NCBI GenBank assembly: GCA_025769875.1
Contig: JAGFNK010000953.1
Coordinates: 1 to 17,658, forward strand
DNA length: 17,658 nt
Reading direction: 5' to 3'
Source: Russula earlei
Taxonomy: Eukaryota > Basidiomycota > Agaricomycetes > Russulales > Russulaceae
The stretch's first letter is position 1; each line of letters opens with the position of its first letter. Under the pieces are notes generated by a model. That model was given only the letters and a program-made list of their open reading frames with translations, did not search any database and was not told the DNA's origin. Below are positions 1 through 8,876 of this stretch, piece by piece. The translations under genes were made by a program, and so were the position numbers.

Positions 1-22
1 GTAAGGGTAATAGTATACCGAC

Positions 23-333
23 AACTGGCACTGAGTTGACAGCTCATTGCCGTCGCGCCCGTTCCGGCCTTTTCCTCTTGGCGCTCAGATCTGTGGTGTT
101 CTCCTCACGACGGACAGGAATGGATAAGTCCAGTCCACTAAAACTCAACTCAGTGGTCAATAAAGGTGAAATATATTGACCACTGAATTGACTCAGCTCA
201 GATTACAAATTATTTTAAAACAATTGATTGATTTGTTGCCCTCTCCTCATGCATCGCATTATTGTAAATATGTCAACCCAAACAATTAGAACTTAGTCAA
301 ATGCTTAAGAGAGGGCAGCTCAGTGCCCAAGTT
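23..333. repeat. Candidate MITE-like element with imperfect terminal inverted repeats
   Basis: The left end reads AACTGGCACTGAGTTG (23-38). The reverse complement of the right end (about 317-333) reads AACTTGGGCACTGAGCTG, so the ends form an imperfect inverted repeat about 300 bp apart. The CACTGAGTTGA-type motif recurs inside the element: inverted at 143-155 and direct at 181-193. The two internal copies form a hairpin with 12 perfect base pairs (151-162 with 174-185, 11-nt loop). There is no coding capacity. No clear target-site duplication is visible, so the limits are approximate. It could instead be a solo subterminal region of a larger DNA transposon. Confidence 0.35.
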
Positions 334-544
334 ATGTAACCTAAGATGCAACATGAGTCGCCCCGAATCACCAGGGGGATCATATACACTTAATTTGCCC
401 GATCAATTTAGCCTTAGCAGACTCGGATAAACTTAACACAATGGCGTATGTTAATACATGGATTTATATTGAATAAATCGAGACATAAAGTGCATCCACA
501 AATATGACACCAAATTTTAAATAGGAACGGTCTACTCATTACAT

Positions 545-612
545 GGCGATAATCGGCCGATGGGGATCAATCGCCTCGATGACAGAGACTGACCACACAG
601 ATTAAACTCAAC
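545..612 (+). repeat. Fragment D of a dispersed repeat family
   Basis: Positions 545-590 (GCGATAATCGGCCGATGGGG and onward through the GATGACAGAGA segment) match the right half of repeat copy A at 3708-3750 with only a few differences. A weaker match continues through the CACACAGA..TAAA segment. The left half of the repeat (the TAAGTATCTG part) is absent here, so this is a truncated copy. Confidence 0.5.
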
Positions 613-1077
613 GCGAAGATCTGGGCTTTACATTTTGTTACAATTTTACTCGAGCCAAATAATATAGTTAGCATTCTTATAATTGAATCTTGTTTGTATT
701 TTCCCACTAAGAACCAAGTCTGTGTTGAAGGCAGCGGGCGGCGGCTTGCTGAGTTCGCGAAAACACACACAAAAGAAGGGACAAAACAGGTCTCTTGTTC
801 CAAGGCGTAACTAGAGTTTCTACATACGAGACGCGATCTATGAGAGAGGGGGATATTGGGGGATTGGGGAGACAGAAAGACGCGAGTTGGGAGTGCGATA
901 CATGGATGTGGAACAAGACGAGCCAGAGCGATGAGCTGCGATGAAAGAGGGTCGAGAGCTGGCTGGGCAGCGGAGGTGGAACCGGTACGCGATGAAAGAG
1001 AGTCGAGAGCAATGACTGCAGGGCTGGAATGGGATGCCGCCTTACAGCGGGACACTGTGTGACGACGTACTAAAGAA
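613..1077. other. Non-coding stretch with a 22-nt direct repeat
   Basis: No convincing gene is seen. Short open frames on both strands lack domain-like composition or splice support. GCGATGAAAGAGGGTCGAGA and its next two bases (938-959) recur at 989-1010 with one change, a 51-nt period that may be the remains of a minisatellite. The stretch lies downstream of the FunK1 stop codon and may include its 3' end. Confidence 0.4.
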
Positions 1078-3444
1078 TTACCTTGGACATGGAAAGCTTT
1101 GCGAGACAGCCGACAAGCTATACCTGGAAAGTGAAGATCCTTTTGGTGGATATCGTCCTCTACGCTTTTTGTTGAATGATAGACCCTTTTTTTTTTCTAC
1201 AGGACTATCATCATCTTTAGCCTTGCGCTTGCGGCAGCCCCTGCTGAACGTTGGATCATGACCAACGATGTTCTTTGATAGGCTGCCGTCATCGTCGGAC
1301 CAATTTTTGGATTCCAGGTTCCGTGTTATGAGATTCAAGACCCATTCAGAAGAACAAAGCTTCTCGTGAGCGTCCTTGACCTCCGTCCGGACATTCCTCT
1401 CCGCTTGAGGTTCGGGCATAATTGATTTTGGGTTAATATCATCATAGAAGGTTTTAAGAAGGGTGCGCAACTCTTCAATGATCTGGCGGCATGGTTCCGG
1501 GACAAAACCAAACGTATCCGGGTGAAGCATTAGTTTGTGTAGGAAAGATAGCTTTCCGTCACCGCCCCGGATAACACCATCTTCATCCACGTCTCTGTAT
1601 CCATCAAATACGCGTTGCATATCTTGTGATTGGCCCTCGATCGCAGAATGTCGGCATTTCATGACAATATAAATAAGAACCCAGTAAAAGGATTCAATAT
1701 CATCTGAAATTTGATGAGATCGAGCGTGAGGGTGTAATAAAAGTCCTGTTGATATGAACTGCCATGTACCCTGAACACGAAGTCAATTCGCCGCGCATAG
1801 GGGATAAACAGATCATACCGTGCGGGAGTGTTGTCTCTGCTGGGTCACATCCACCCTCTTGGACATGTCCCAGTCGATCAATAAACCTGATCGATCTGGG
1901 GCGATCAGAATGTTTCCTGCGCTCACATCCCGATGTAAAATTTTTGCTTTGTCGTATGCGTCCGTATGAGCTGTTCCAAATTGTCAAACAACAAACTTAA
2001 ACGTAACGCCAATCCTCACCGATCATAGCATCCCGAATGACCTGGCATAGCTCCCGAGTCGATCCGAACGTACTCAGCGGCTGTCCGAGCGTGTTCAAGA
2101 CAAGTCGGTAGTGGACATATCGTTTGACGCGCGGTGTACCGGGACACCAAATACGTTTGCGTTCGCCATCTTTCACATAGTCTTGCGTCCTTGTGCATTG
2201 TACGTCGAGTGAATGCTCCGGTGTCGACAGCACGTCGCCAGCTGGACCCAACTCCGGAATGAAACGCACTTTTGCTTCTAGTAAATCGCGATAAATATCC
2301 CCTTCTTTCTCGATACCTGGGAAATCGGTACGCCAGTAATCTTTGAGGTAAACCAGTTTATTCCGTTCGACGTCATGGCACACAAATCCAAACGTCGACC
2401 GACCAAAAAGGGTTTTCGTCTCCCATATTGGTTTCCATATGATATAGGGCTTCGGCTGTCCGTCCGTGGCATGATCGTCATTGACGAGAATCTGGCGAAG
2501 GTCTTCAACTTCAATTTTCTCGACGTCCATGTATACCGCCAGCGTGGACTGTGCATCACCAACCCCCTTATCGTTCTTCGAGACCGAGGTGACAGTGGTG
2601 TCGTATCCACGCTGGGCAAAAGTGAGAGAGTTGAGCCTCCAGATGAATTCGGAAAGGGTGTTGGGATCTTTGGTCCAATCGAATATCTCGGTATAGATTG
2701 CACCACTGCGATCCCATCGCAGTAGTCGCCCTTCTGCCTTTCCAAAGAGGATGATCGAGTAAGAGAAGACCCGAAACTGTGAACGATGGATAGAAGTGGC
2801 ATAATGTGTGAGTTGACCACACACACGATACGCGCGCTCAGTCCACCTAACGTGACACTCGACCCCAGCCTCTCGCCTCATATGTGTAAGGTTGCGAAAA
2901 ATGTCCTCTTTTCCCTTTTTGTTTTCGATCCACACATCGACCGCTCTCCAGTCCAGTGAGGTCAGCCGCTCGTTTTCCTGATGACCTTCCCTTTTCCGAT
3001 AGATAACGATGTCTGGTCTCCCTAGGATTGCCTTATCTTGCTTGGCAGTGGTGTTGACGAATGTGAGATTATCAGCGAGGCCGGACGTTTTGATTGCCTG
3101 TATCTGTCATGTACGTGAGCGTGGATCCCCCCTTGAATGTGGGGACTGACAAAGTGATCCTCATTGTGTGAGACGGAGCGCTTGTCGAAGCTGATGATGC
3201 GCTCCGTCTTTCGAGCTTGGCTTGCTTCTGGCACGAATTCCGAGAGGAATTCGGCTATTGGCATAGGCCCGACAAATTTGTCACATACGTCCCAGGTCAT
3301 GTCCTTATATCTCTCTGAAGCTAGCTTTTGAGGTGTGGATGTGTGTGTGTGACTTCCTGATAGGTCGTATTTTAGAGGTGAAAAGGTTATAGTTAGACTA
3401 CTTTGCTCGGTTTGAGGCGGCGTGCTGGGACGGATGACGGCCAT
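1078..3444 (-). CDS. FunK1-type fungal protein kinase, 4 exons, 738 aa
   Basis: This is a predicted eukaryotic-type protein kinase of the FunK1 family, which is expanded in mushroom-forming basidiomycetes; its substrates are unknown to me. Exons (minus): 3444-3151, 3097-2020, 1970-1819 and 1770-1078. The three GT-AG introns are 53, 49 and 48 nt, in phases 0, 1 and 0. The N-lobe glycine-rich part is LFGRSTFGF (about 328-336) with candidate ATP-binding Lys350 in YLKDYWR. The catalytic loop is HRDVSAGNIL (HRD 470-472, Asn477). The usual DFG is DWD (490-492), as expected for FunK1. GTWQF (509-513) and DDIESFYWVL (531-540) are family hallmarks. The C-terminus is long and basic (RKRKAK, KKRRGR) and may be a nuclear signal. 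The start is the first in-frame ATG before an N-terminal segment of family-like composition. All catalytic residues are present, so it is probably intact. Confidence 0.88.
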
Positions 3445-3565
3445 GTTGTGAGATGAGACAAAGAAAAGGTGAGAATCACCTACTGCAATCAGTACGTGGT
3501 CCCGCAGTCAATGATCTCTACTCTAATCTTAAAACAGGTTGTGTGCGGCAGCAATTACATGTACC

Positions 3566-3832
3566 ATATGAACGATCACTTCGACGTACATACTCGAGCG
3601 AAACCAGGGTGGTTCAGGGTGCGCGAGCTCGCTCGCTTAAGTATCTGCCTACTACACGGCCACGGCCAGTGAAACCCGGAGAACCGCGGGCCGTAAGTGC
3701 CTTATCGGCAATAATTGGCCGATGGGGATCAATCTCCCCGATGACGGAGATACGCACATATGCGCTTTCATGCAAATTCTCACACACAGAATAAAACCGA
3801 GGAAAGTATTGACATTGACATGAACGACCTGC
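3566..3832 (+). repeat. Copy A of a dispersed repeat (MITE- or SINE-like), most complete single copy
   Basis: The blocks shared with copy C (9951-10410) run in the same order: ATATGAACGATCACT (3566-3580), TAAGTATCTGCCTACTACAC (3638-3657), the GGAGAAC.GCGGGCCGTAAGTGCC segment (3677-3701), the GATAATTG/GATGACGGAGATA segment (3708-3751), ATGCGCTTTCATGCAAA (3760-3776) and ATTGACATTG.CATGAACGACCTGC (3808-3832). There is no coding capacity. It sits between FunK1 and the F-box gene, ending just past the F-box stop codon (3867), so it may contribute to that gene's 3' UTR. Confidence 0.6.
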
Positions 3833-3866
3833 CAAGTCGTCATCACATATGCGCGCACACATTCAT

Positions 3867-5219
3867 CTAAGAGAGACCACGCAATTCGGTAATGACAGTA
3901 TGAAGCGTGGGCTTTGCTGCCCTACGTAGTGCATCAAGGACATCCGTCCCCAACTTACCGCCCGCATCTTCCCAATAAACCCTTTCTACCATCGGAAAGG
4001 ATCGTACATAGGCACACATGATGTCCTGTTATATGGGTAAGACATGGAAGACGAAAATGTGGTAAGGTCATACCATATCTCTATGTGATAAGCAAGCCTG
4101 GTTCAGGAACCAACTCAGAGTGCGGATCTGTCTTAGCTCACGAGTTGGGTAACCATCACTATCATAGTGGCTCAGGTTTGTATGCGGTGAGGCAGATGGC
4201 AAAGTCGGCAAAATTCGAAGCCCAAGATGGTCGAGGTTCTGGAAATGGCTCACGATTTGCAAGAGACGAAGAAAGGTAGGATCATGCGGTTGGAATTGGC
4301 TCATTTCCACTTCTAGGTTGTAAAGGCTTGTCGAGTTACCCAGTCGCTCTCCAATGTCACAGCAAATCCCCAATGGAGCACAAAGGGTCAGAAGATTGGG
4401 TAGGAAAGGCTGACGGCTAGGTCGAATGCGGTCCAATGGCACGTTGCATTGGATACGGATGCTCTTAAGGCCCTTGTGCTTGGTTAGAAAACGAATGAGC
4501 GCTGGCCCTGGGATATCCCCTTCGAGAACGAGTTTCTCGAGAGATGTCATGTTGAGCTCGCCAAGTAAAGCGGTCCAGTGGGAGGGTTTCAAAGATACTA
4601 TGCAAAGGAACAGGGACTCGATAGGTGAGTGCTTGAGAATCCCCATCGTGGTTTCCGCGATTCCGGGAGCGAAGGCGTAATCAGATGAAATATCAAGTAA
4701 ATTAATTGTGTGAGAGCTGCATGCTCCGCTTCGTAAGGCGATGGAGGAAGGAAGACAATCCACAGAACCGAATCCTGCGAAGTGCAGTCGTGTGAGTGGT
4801 AGGGTGTTAAACAGTTGGTGCATTTTGATGAACCCAGAGGCCAGCAGAAGCGGATCGGACCCATGGAGAAGAAGGTGGAAATCCCGAAGATTGCGCGTAT
4901 TTGAAGGCTCGATAAGGAAACGGGTAAGGAATCTCATCGCAGTTCGGGCCTCCAGTGGGGAGCAAGGGATGGAACAGAACATCTTTTCGGGGGGTTTGAA
5001 GGTGTGAATAGCAGACCACAGTCCAAGAGACGCATATCCGCTCGGTTCATGTAGTGTCACTTCTGAGCCCCCTTCACTTGTGTCGTTCGCCTCAAGCCCA
5101 CAGCGGTGCAAGTACTCTGGTAAGAGCGATCGACCTATGGATCGTGAAGCAAGTACCAATGTTCGAAGATCGTCATTGTCCAGATGGGTGGAAATCATAA
5201 GAAGTAGTTCGACAGGCAT
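3867..5219 (-). CDS. F-box domain protein with LRR-like body, 2 exons, 434 aa
   Basis: This is a likely substrate-recruiting subunit for an SCF (Skp1-cullin-F-box) ubiquitin ligase; the target is unknown. The N-terminus, MPVELLLMISTHLDNDDLRT and onward to about residue 45, has the F-box pattern (P-E-L-L-L-I...L..DL..L...R). The remaining ~340 residues are Leu-rich with recurrent L..L.L segments, as in the degenerate LRR-type F-box proteins of basidiomycetes. Exon 1 is 5219-4074 and exon 2 is 4025-3867, joined by a 48-nt phase-0 GT-AG intron. Without splicing the frame stops at once (GTATGA). With splicing it gains 52 well-composed residues ending in ELRGLS. An in-frame TAG closely upstream of the ATG fixes the start. 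No damage is seen. Confidence 0.72.
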
Positions 5220-6069
5220 GTCCTGGATCCCTGTGCACTACAAAAGTTGTTACGGAATGGAAATTTGCATGAACGGTCAGCGTACAAGGTGTGTTTGATG
5301 CTGCTGTACTCGGCGTCTCTTAACTGCCTTCCAACGATTACAATCGGTTGATGAGCAAAAGCGCCGTTTCCGCTCATTTCCGTCTGGTGGGCGCTCCAAC
5401 TGTTGGGTTTATGAGCGGAGGACAGTCAGACATACGCATTGGCACAGAGGCTCACCCGGTGACGTTTGCAATTGCGTGGTGGTGATGGTGGTGGTGACAC
5501 AGTATTCCCTCGTCGTTTGACTGCAGTCGAATGGCGAAGGGGATTAAGCAATGAAGGGTTCAATACCATGCTTGCGATCGGGTTGTTGTGATACAGAGGC
5601 GATTGTCACCGTCATGGTCTCCATGGGTTTAAATACCTTGAGAAGGTGCAGGTACTATTGTGGGCTCAAACTGTATATTCGGGAGATCGAGACGCATATG
5701 CGTATACATCGGCAGCTCGTCGTAATTGGTTAGGGAGAAACGAGTCATTATCACACGACGAGGATAATTGTTATCGCCAACAAGCACGATGACGAGCGAC
5801 CAACAGTTAGCGCGTTTGGGAAGAGATAGAAGACATTCTTACGTGTACTTCTCAAAAGCATAGAACACAGTGCCCTTTTGCAGCACTGTCGAGGAGAGAA
5901 GGGTATCACCCAGCACGCATGTTCATGAGAGCGGCACTAACTTTGGGGATAATTGTTCTCGCCGTGGGCGCCTATAGGGCGGTCCCTTACGCTTAGAGGT
6001 GAGATCATTAGTGGGTCTGAGCGTCAGACTGCGTAATAAAAGGTCCATACTTACCATGAGGTTTTATCA
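5220..6069. other. Intergenic region between divergent F-box and SAP genes
   Basis: No gene is supported. It presumably holds both promoters. A GGT-rich simple repeat lies at about 5477-5497. A 16-nt sequence, GATAATTGTTATCGCC (5763-5778), recurs with one change at 5948-5963. The first copy contains the perfect small palindrome GATAA-TTG-TTATC. The GATAATTG core resembles the core of the dispersed repeats, so these may be eroded fragments. Confidence 0.4.
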
Positions 6070-7013
6070 ATGTATACGATCGACCACGCCGAGCGTGCTC
6101 TTCGGCAACACGATCCGACCGAGAAGACCCTCAAACGATACAGTATTCCTGTACTACAGGAGTTATGTGTCAAGCGCGGCATCGATGTGGGTGGCTCGAG
6201 TCGCCCGCTGAAGAAGCCATATATCGATGCACTATTGATCCACGTGAGATGAACTCACCGTCGCTTGTCCTTTATTCACCATGGAAGCTAGCGTGGGCAG
6301 CATAGTCGCAGGGACAGGGATCAATTAAGATTGAAGATTCGACTTCCGAATTTCTTGCCTCAACGCGTGATTACTCTCCCAAGACCTGACGGCACCTCTG
6401 AGCAGAGCATCGCCGATGAAAACCGAGGCCATCAACAGCAAGAACACAGCGATGAACCAGCAAGCACTTTCCGATTTACACAGCCCACAGCAGCGGAGCA
6501 TTCACACAGCGAGGTCGACACATTCTACGTCCGGCATGCATTGACTCCAGCACCGACAGACGATCAAGAGAAGATGCCTGACGGAAATACTGATTGTACG
6601 TCTGCTCCTGGGTGTCAGTCAAACACAATTGCAATTCCAAGCAAACGATCCTACCCTTTTGGGAAGGATGCGCCGAGGAAAAAAAGAAAAGTGGAAAGTT
6701 ACATCCTTGTGAGGATTTACGAACAACGAAAGGACCTGGAACATATGAATGAGATCGAATATCCCTTGACGCCAGACGGTGGACTTGATCTTGTGGGGTT
6801 ATCTCAAAAATTAAACGTCAGACAGTGCCAGGCAAGTCGGTTCAATATCATACCGATCTGTGGCGTTGGCTATGCTGACTGTCTCCTAAGGTGCTGGACG
6901 CCCGCTCTTCACGACCGTGGTTTAGCAAGCGCCTTGTTTTGGAAAGCGGTGCCATTAGGCTGTTGAAAGCAAAAGAAGGGTATTTACGGGTGGTAGTTCA
7001 ATCATCCTCGTAG
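6070..7013 (+). CDS. Small SAP-domain protein with a PRKKRKV nuclear signal, 3 exons, 263 aa
   Basis: Function unknown; predicted nuclear and DNA/chromatin-associated. Exon 1 (6070-6243) encodes a SAP-like helix-turn-helix at about residues 22-58 (YSIPVLQELCVKRGIDVGGS followed by RPLKKPYIDALL). Exon 2 (6337-6831) is mostly hydrophilic and probably disordered. It carries PRKKRKV (171-177), close to the classical monopartite nuclear localisation signal, then a more ordered stretch. Exon 3 (6891-7013) encodes VLDARSSRPWFSKRLVLESG and on to VVVQSSS. Intron 1 (93 nt) is GT-AG, phase 0. Intron 2 (6832-6890, 59 nt) appears to be GC-AG with the strong donor CAG|GCAAGT. If unspliced there, the frame instead stops at 6966 with an unlikely tail. 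An in-frame TAA at 6034 and no ATG in between fix the start. The SAP call is by pattern only. Confidence 0.6.
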
Positions 7014-7333
7014 CTGCTCAGTGATCGGAGGGTATAAACCACTACTGCAAGATCCCTGTTTCAGCCAACCCCATGCCTCTGTCTGTCCAGATATAACGAC
7101 CCCTCGTCGTCATCCCAAATTTACAGGCTTCTTTCATGCCGGCATTAAGTATCCACTGTACAAGAAACTGTGCATACAACCAATGCGTTTGTCCGACGGG
7201 ATAGGACCTCAAATTATAGGAGTGTTACGATAGACTGGCAAATGATGGGGGGAGACGGAAAAACGAACATGATTGTTGTGGAAGGTAGCGGCTGTCTCGT
7301 TGCAACGGTCCATGTTATGAGGAGACATAACAT
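7014..7333. other. Intergenic gap between convergent SAP and Myb genes
   Basis: No gene, repeat or RNA is seen. Short open frames here overlap on both strands and have no recognisable composition. The gap presumably contains the two 3' ends. Part of a missing C-terminal portion of the Myb gene was looked for on the minus strand but not found. Confidence 0.4.
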
Positions 7334-8303
7334 CTATCGAGAATGTAACATGACAAGGCAGGCGAAATGGATTTCTTTGACATGGGGTGCCATTATAGAC
7401 CATTTGCTTTGACACTGCTTTGGTGTCCGGGTCGCTCCCATGGCCTTTGAAATGGAAACCCAAAATCCTCGAGCGGACATGTCCGATTTACCTTCCCGGG
7501 CCAACTCCTCAATTGCGTGATGAAGTTGGCCTTCCTCCTCCGAAGACCAGGCTCCTTTTCCATACAGATGCAGCGTCAGAAGGTCTTGATAGAACACATA
7601 TCAGGAGACATACCTCTCCGTCTGATGCCCTGATATTGTGTGTGTTGGCGAAACCGGTCGCTACAGTCGGCCGGTGAGCGCTGCACTAATTCTGCGACGG
7701 CAACCCAGTCATTTCCTTTCTTCTGGACAGCTCTGTTGGGAGGAGGGAGATAAGAAAGGAAACATGTGGAGACTGACAGACGTCTCACCTGCGCAGCTGC
7801 TCATCCTCCGCAGCCCCCCACTTCCCTGCTTTAGCAAGGGGATCACGCGCACGCCGAACGTGGTAAAAGACGGACTTGACCCCCCTCTGGGGCACGGCAC
7901 GAGCTAAAGCACACATATAACACATATATCGGCATTACTTGAGTATACACCGACCGATGCGGCTCCAAAACCCATTAGTAGGCTGGGAAGAGTATATGAG
8001 ATCATCCAACTGCTCGTCATCCAGGTCATTTTCCTAAACGGCAGTGCGTTAGCAAAACAAATGATGATTCCAATGCATTGCGCACCTTCTTGTACGTCCC
8101 TAATGCGGCATGAACTTGTCCTACCTCCTCCCTAGTGAACGGACCCTTACGACATGATATGCCTGAGCAAGTTGAAAATCACGTCTGAGGCTAGAAACTT
8201 CAAAAGCTCACTCACCAGCGTCCCCGAATTGCTTGACACTCATCCATTGTGTTGCTAGGAACTCGGGTATGTCCTCTGGAGATACAGTACAATGCTGATT
8301 CAT
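7334..8303 (-). CDS. Myb/SANT DNA-binding protein of Reb1/Rtf1-like type, 6 exons, 232 aa
   Basis: It resembles the Myb-repeat proteins of the Reb1/Rtf1/TTF-I kind, which bind specific DNA sites in transcription regulation or rDNA termination and replication barriers. Exons (minus): 8303-8216, 8162-8086, 8033-7955, 7903-7789, 7732-7614 and 7554-7334, separated by GT-AG introns of 53, 52, 51, 56 and 59 nt whose phases all agree. The order is an N-terminal LATQWMSVKQF helix region, CRKGPFTREEV (about 33-43), FWSRIARAVPQRGVKSVFYH (about 77-96), then a Myb repeat (GKWGAAEDEQL...SPADCSDRFRQH, 107-150) and another (GAWSSEEEG...TPKQCQSKW, 160-210). A TAG lies two codons before the ATG, though a further 5' exon is possible. 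The protein stops about 20 residues after the last repeat, short for the family, so the 3' end may be truncated or mis-modelled. Confidence 0.7.
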
Positions 8304-8380
8304 ATGCTATATTTCCTGGAGGACATTAGTGAATGCGGAGGGACATACTTCGTTCCGACATACGCAATTGAGTATAACCA

Positions 8381-8476
8381 GGTGGAACGCAAAAAGGGGA
8401 AATGTTCATAGGTGGCGAGTTAAGTATCTGTCTACTACACGGCCGCTACGAGCCGGAGTCGCGGGCCGAAGTGGCC
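8381..8476 (+). repeat. Copy B of the dispersed repeat (partial)
   Basis: GGTGGAACGCAAAAAGGGGA (8381-8400), TAAGTATCTGTCTACTACAC (8421-8440) and the GCCGGAGTCGCGGGCCGAAG segment (8453-8472) match copies A and C in order and spacing. The right half with the GATAATTG core is missing. Its GGCCGCTACGAG (8441-8452) reappears at 8593-8604. It lies on the 3' side of the H3-tail-like gene, as copy C does for that gene's decayed relative. Confidence 0.5.
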
Positions 8477-8876
8477 ACAGGAAGGAATTATTGCAGCAAG
8501 TCCCAAGTCTAATATAATAAGATTATTTCAGTGTCTCACTGTGGGGCACGAACACTGAGGATCCAAGGCGAACTATCTGAGTGTACAAGTAAGGCCGCTA
8601 CGAGGTACGCGCATGCACGCGTACGCACTGGTAACTACATTTCAACTATGGACGGTGTTCTTTAATGACAGGTAAAGCAAATGTCCATGTGAGCGAATCA
8701 AGTCCCTTTCCGTTCGCTAGGTGCAGCCTCGGCATGCGTGTGCATACAGGCGCGCGCGACTTCGACACGTCATACGGTCTGTGCGCAAGCGCGCGATGGG
8801 TGGTAAGGACGAAAAATGATAACTAGGGGTAATGTGTCACAGCGACAATAAGAGGAATGGGGACATACAGGACATC
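8477..8876. other. Intergenic region with GC-alternating tracts and a palindrome
   Basis: No gene is supported. There is an inverted repeat GTACGCG/CGCGTAC around CATGCA (8605-8624). Further on are alternating purine-pyrimidine tracts, GGCGCGCGCGAC (about 8749-8760) and GCGCAAGCGCGCG (about 8782-8794). It presumably includes the 3' UTR of the H3-tail-like gene. Confidence 0.4.

Noticed and set aside
707..1055. Open frames of 101 and 162 codons on the minus strand
   Set aside because: Both lie over a purine-rich tract, one starts at a non-ATG codon, they overlap each other, and neither has domain-like composition or splice context.
6664..6695. PRKKRKV as a sign of viral origin
   Set aside because: Monopartite basic nuclear signals of this kind are common in eukaryotic proteins; nothing else near it is viral.
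7170..7412. 80-codon plus-strand frame containing TIDWQMMGGDGK
   Set aside because: It overlaps the 3' end of the Myb gene on the other strand and has no neighbours or recognisable family.
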